This document shows, piece by piece, positions 43,501 to 49,500 of a DNA stretch of 64,000 nucleotides. The position numbers were made by a program, and so were the translations under genes. The stretch is from Manis javanica (taxonomy: Eukaryota > Chordata > Mammalia > Pholidota > Manidae): positions 109,894,173 to 109,958,172 of the forward strand of contig NC_133156.1 in NCBI RefSeq assembly GCF_040802235.1, read 5' to 3'. The notes beneath the pieces were generated by a model that was given only the letters and a program-made list of their open reading frames with translations, ran no database searches and was not told the origin of the DNA. The stretch's first letter is position 1. The number at the start of each line of letters is the position of its first letter.

Positions 43501-46500
43501 GGCAGATGCCCAGGGTCAACCACTAAAAGTCATACCCCAGCCTACAGCAGTGAAGGTAAGACATCCAGGAGCTTTCTGGGTTTCCCTTTAGTCAGAGATC
43601 ACCGGGCATCCTTCTCACATGAAAACAAAGTCGTGAAACCAATAATCTGAGATTTTCTTCCTCCAGAATTTGTTTCAGATTTTGCCATCACCCTCCTGAA
43701 AGACAACCCTATTTATCCCCATAGGTCAGATTCTTTTTTGGTGGTAAGTGACTAAAACCAAAGTCAACTTGAACTTAAGCAAACAAGTAAGTATGTTTTC
43801 TCATAACTGGGGTTCTGGTTACAGACAGCTGTTTCAAATATTGTCTGGATCTAGACCCTTACATAATGTCACTGGAGTCCTGCCTTTTTGGCTTTTTGCT
43901 CTCTTGTGTCTGCTTAGTTTCATTCTTCACTCAGACTCTATTTTGTGGGCAAGATGGCTCTCGGCAAGCTTCAAGGCCAGTATCCCAAATGGGAGCTGGG
44001 TAAAGAAACCATTGTCCCTTATAAATCTGGTAGAGAAGTCCCAGGCAGGACTCTGGTCTGGCTTTAATCATATTCTCATCTCCCAGTTGACAGCTGAGAG
44101 ATGGGCACACTGATTAGCCAAGCCTGGGTCCTGAGCTCACACCCAGGAAAGGAGGCCTGTTGCCTAAGATGGGGGAAGGGTGCTGTTGAGTGAAATGAGT
44201 ACTCCACTGGGCTCTGCATAGTGATTTCTTATTTCTCTGTATTTTAAATTAGTATTTCTAGTAAAAAAAAATCCACATTTCCCTTCCTTTGGTGTCATGG
44301 ATGTATGTCTTGGCCTCAACATAGTCTCAGAATATTTATTATTCATAGTTCTATTTTATTAACTATATTAGTTAATATATAGGAGAATGAAAACTAGTTT
44401 TCTAATACAGGGTGGAATATATAGTGCCTGCTGCTACTGCATGGTACTGGCCCAACAGCTCTGGCTTGTGAGTTTTTAATGTCAACAGTATATTGAGAAT
44501 GATTTTAGGCCCAAATTCCCATGATTAATAACTGAACAAATTTTAGGAAAAATGTATTTAAAATGTTCTGCTTGCAAACAAAATACAAGAACAAAATAAA
44601 GCAAAACAAAAAGCTAACAGTTGAAAAATCCAAGCCAAGCAAAAACAATTTACCTTCTTAGATGTCTTATTGTCAGAAATACAGTGAACTGAACTAAGAG
44701 AGTTTCTGGAAACCTAAGCAAGCCAAGCCTCACAGCAGCTAATACCTGGGGAATCCCAGGAGCAGTAACTAGTGTAAGTCTCTTCATCCTTGCCACCAAT
44801 GAGCCAAGTGGTACAGCAGGAGCAGGTTGCCTCTGTGATTCCTCTCATGAGGGAGTTCTAGCTTTGCCAAAGCATCTGTTGATAGTATAAGCTAATTGGA
44901 AGGAGGGTATATAAAAAAATACTGGTTTCTGTCATATGGTAAAACTGGGGGGCCATGGGCTCAGGGGAATTTCTGAGCTTTTTGAAATTGAATGGAGAGG
45001 TTTGTGTTTACTGAAATTGATCTCTTATTGAGCCTAGTCAGGGGTATGTACATAATTGTTATTTGAAAAAGACAATTAAGGCAGGTAACCAGAAGATATG
45101 ATACCAAATATTGAAAGTATTTTATTCTGACTGAAAACTTTCAATTGTACATTTATTCACAATGGAGGGCCAAGGCCTTTACTTTAAATGTAGGTTAGCT
45201 GATTAGAGTTCTTCATTGTCTTTCTTGTATGAACTATAACCATACTTCACTGTCTAAGGTTTCTATTCTGATTATCTATTGTTATGTAACAAATTGCCCC
45301 AAAACTTGATGGCTTAAGACAACAACAATTATTGTATTATCTTTTATGGTTTTCATGAGTTAGAGTTTGGGGAGGGCTTATCTGAGAAATTCTGGCTCAG
45401 GGTCTCTCATGAAGTTGTGTTCAGACAGTGACAGAAGCCAAAAGTTGGGGGTCAGAGCAGCTGTTGGCCGGCCAGCCATTCTACCCTCTTCACGGAGTCA
45501 GAGCTTCTCTACATTGTTGGGCTAGTCTGGGCTTCCTCACAACATGGCAGCTTAAGATAACTGGACTTTGTGGCACAGGGGAATGGGGCCAGTGCTTCAG
45601 AGAGCAAAATAGAAGTTTTTATAACTTAATTTCTTAAGTTATGTGGTATCACTTTTGCTGCATATATTGGTTGCAAGCAAGTCACAAGCCCTCAAAGATT
45701 CCGAGGGAGGGGAATGAAATTCTACCTACTGATGGAGGAAGTGGAGAAAGATCTAGAAGGCCATATGGCATGGGAGACTTAATTTTAATTCTAAGTAACC
45801 TTCAACTCAGGATGGAATTAGTGTGTTCATTTGATGCTGGTGTTGTAAAAAGTCATAACGATTTGGAAAACTGTATTAACACTTCTGAAGCTGGGAATTA
45901 ACCTGAGGAATAATTTGTTAGAAACAAAAAATGTATGCCATAATATATTTGTTGCAGTGTTTTTTACAAAAGCAAACAATAAAAACAAAACACAAAAGAA
46001 AACAAACAAAAAAATCTACTCCTTCCCAAAACACTCAAGTCAACCCAATGCAAACCAAACCAAAATAAGAAAACAACCTGAGTCCAGCATTAGAGCAAAT
46101 ATTAATTGGGGTTCAATAACATGATGGAATATTGTGGGATTATTAAAAACTGTAATTATGAAAAAAGTAAAACACTGAAAACTGTTGATCTAAGTGAAAA
46201 CAACAGAAAAACAAAAGAGTATATATGTTATGTTTGATACTTTCTCAAATATTTTTACATGTAGAAGATAGTATGCAAAAATGAGAATAGTTAGCAGGAT
46301 GACTGCTAAGGATATACAGATAAATATTTTATTTTGACTGAAAACTTTTGATTGTACATTTATTTACAATGTAGGGCCAAGATCTTTACTTTGAATGTAG
46401 GTTAGCTGATTAGAATTTTTCATTGTCTTTCTTGTATGAACTATAACCATATTTCACTGTCTAAAGTTTCTATTCTGGCTATCTATTGCTATGTAACAAA

Positions 46501-49500
46501 TTGCCCCAAAACTTAGTGGCTTAAAACAACAATTATTTTATTATCTTTTAGATTAGACAGGTAAAAAACATAAGTGTTCAACACTAAACCCTATTTTTCA
46601 GAAATAACTATAATAATTTATAAATAAATAAAGAGAAAGCAATTTTAATTTTCCAAAATATCTTAGAAGTTGAAATACATGAAATATTTTGAATGGTGAG
46701 CAATCATATATAGCTTTCTTTTGTCTTCTATTCTCTTCTTGGACCTAGAACCTAAAGACACAGGTAGACAGACCAGAGAAAGGCAAGTCATAACCAGATT
46801 CTAGGTGCACACATCAGCTTCTCTAGCAGCAGATTTTTGCCCCATAGAATGTGTTGATGTAGTTCTTCAAACATATTATCATGCCATTTTTCTATGTTTA
46901 AGATATTTGCATTTGTTATCAAATTTTGAGGAAGGCCTAATAGGTGGTTTCTGATCTCCAAGAAGTAATCTCTGGAGGGACAGTTGCTCCTGTGTTGGGA
47001 TTAAAGGTCCAGGTGAGCTGTGATGGGTGCAAACCTCTGGAACTTCTGCTTACCTGTATGTATAGCATTCACAAGCTCACCTTCTGTGTAATCTTTTGGA
47101 ACTTTAAAGGCCATGGATTGGTGTCCCTGGCAGTCTTCAGTCCTTGCTGTTGGAGGAGGAGGGAAGGATGGTCACTTACATATCTTGGACATCAATACTG
47201 GGCAGAGCCTCCAGACCCCAAACACAGGCTCACAGGTCAGTGTCTTCTCTGGTCACCTTCACTCTGACCTAGAATCTTGTGAAAATTATTTCTGCTAGAG
47301 CACAGGACTCAAACCCATCTCTCTGTACCTGCTGAGTCCACAGGGATTTGTTCTTGAGAGTTTGGTTTTGCAAAATCTTCACCTGTGAGTCAAAAGTTAA
47401 TAAATCTGTGCATCTTTTTTTCCCCTTTCTCGGCATTGCTTTGACTGTGTAACTTGAGAGCAGTCTGACATTCCTGGACTGTGATCATAGTCCACTTTGC
47501 AGGTTCATTGCATCTAAGCCCATTTGTCTATTTAGTCTGTTGTTGCCCTGGAATAAGCTTTTCTATAACTAACACGATTCCTCTAACACTCTAACCCCAG
47601 CTGTGGCCTGGAGGATGGATATGGACAGAGCACACTCTCTAGAATAAGTCTGGAATATATTCACAGTGAAAGAGAAATTGCCCTAATTCTGTATTTTTTT
47701 GGTCATTACTACAGATTTGTTCCCTAATCTGGCTACCTAAGACAAAGGAGATTGCAACTGGCCAAGGTATTCCTAAGAATGACATGACCGTGTGGGCCTG
47801 TCCAGCCCTGGCCAGGTCAGGTGAATTTTTTGGTAAGTAAATATGTGAGTAAAATGCCATGTATCTATAGCTCAGTGAGCTGTCATTGGCAGGAGAAGCC
47901 CTAAATGAATGATTTTTCTCATTCTGTTCTTTGAAGTATCTATTTCAACAGAGGAAACAGGCCCACACACACCACACCTCAGGGAGGATATAGATGAGTA
48001 TGTCTGAATTTGACCAAGATTCTCTATCAATTATAGTTATTATGTCTTCTCCTCCTTGCATACATGCATGGGATGGCACAGTGACCATCATAGACAGTTT
48101 TGGAACTGTGTTTTTGAACTCTGGGGTTAGATTCATGATTCTCCTTAATTTGAAGAAGAACCAGCAATGCTGGAATGTGTGGGAGATCAGGACCTCTAAA
48201 AGGGTGAGACATTGTTCTAGGTGGGAGACTGTCAAAGACCCGGAGGCTCTGGTGAGGCAGACAACTGCCCTTCAAGGTGGACAGCTCCTCTTCCACAGAG
48301 TAGCTCTACAGAAAGACCCTGGGATTGGGGGTTAGACACAGGCCATGTCCTCAAGGGTCTTACACCCTCTTTGGTGCGATCTTGAATGTTAAAGGGGTCT
48401 CAGAGGTTAGTAGGTATTTCCTTCTACCTAGCCCTGGGAAATAGGACACAAGTGATGGTTGCTAAAGGACCAGAGCCCTGGCATCCAATCTCTTTAGACC
48501 TCAGATTACATATCCTGTTTCTTCTGGTCAGCCTGACTGGACCCCTGTTTAGCCCGAGGCTGACCTTTATATCCTTCAGCTGTTATACTGTGTGATTTGG
48601 TTACAGGCAGCTCTTGACAGAGCCTCTTTGGTGGCCAGGCATGCCAGAGGAGCATGAGTTGATCCTTTGCATACTTTAAATCACAAGACATGCAAGTCCC
48701 AGGACCTTTTCCAGTTAGAGAAATATCTTAAATCAAGCTTTAAGCTCAGTTCTTCCTAAACTTATAAATTGAGCAGCTAGATAGGCCCTTCACCTAAGGT
48801 GGAGGCATCTGACAGATACTACAATCAATTTGTTGATGCTTCGAATAAAGAATAAACTTATCTGGTACATTTTCTTGTTTCTTTGGCCTTAACAAGCTAT
48901 GAGATCTTTAGTTTTAATGCCTTGTCACTTTTTTCATTGCTATTAGACAGAATTTCAGAGTCTGTTTAACCTTCCTTCCTTCTCTTCAAATGTTTATGGT
49001 TGGAGAAGATGCAGTTACTTTTGAGCTCTTACACACTAATTTTCATCTCTAACCCAGTAGTTTTTCCCATATGCAGCATATGTTTAGCAGGATGTTGTTA
49101 CACAGACACATGGCATGTGGTCAGATACGTTTGGAAATTCTGGGTTTAAACAAGAATAGTTTCTCTCTGAAAGATGTCTCAAAGCCTTTGCTACATTATG
49201 TGCATTATGAATCTCTAAGAGGAGGTTAAATAGCATTTAGTGTTTCCCCAACATTTGGGAGGTCTTTTGTATGGTGCATTTTGAGGTACTTTTCCATGAA
49301 TACATTTCAGGGAGCCCTACTATATGGCATTGGACTGCTGAGTTTCAAATGGGGGGTTGTGCCCCATTGGACCATGGATGTAATGAGTCAGGATTGACAG
49401 TAAAAAATTAAATAGAATAGTATAGGATGGAAAAAATGTAAAGGTGCATGTTATTTTTGAAGCTTTTGTTATTATCATGCAGTGCATATACGTGTCTATA

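Noticed and set aside
47945-48335. Overlapping open frames of 89-113 codons in CDC20B intron 11.
   Set aside because: No recognisable protein, no splice signals in the right phase, and both strands open by chance.
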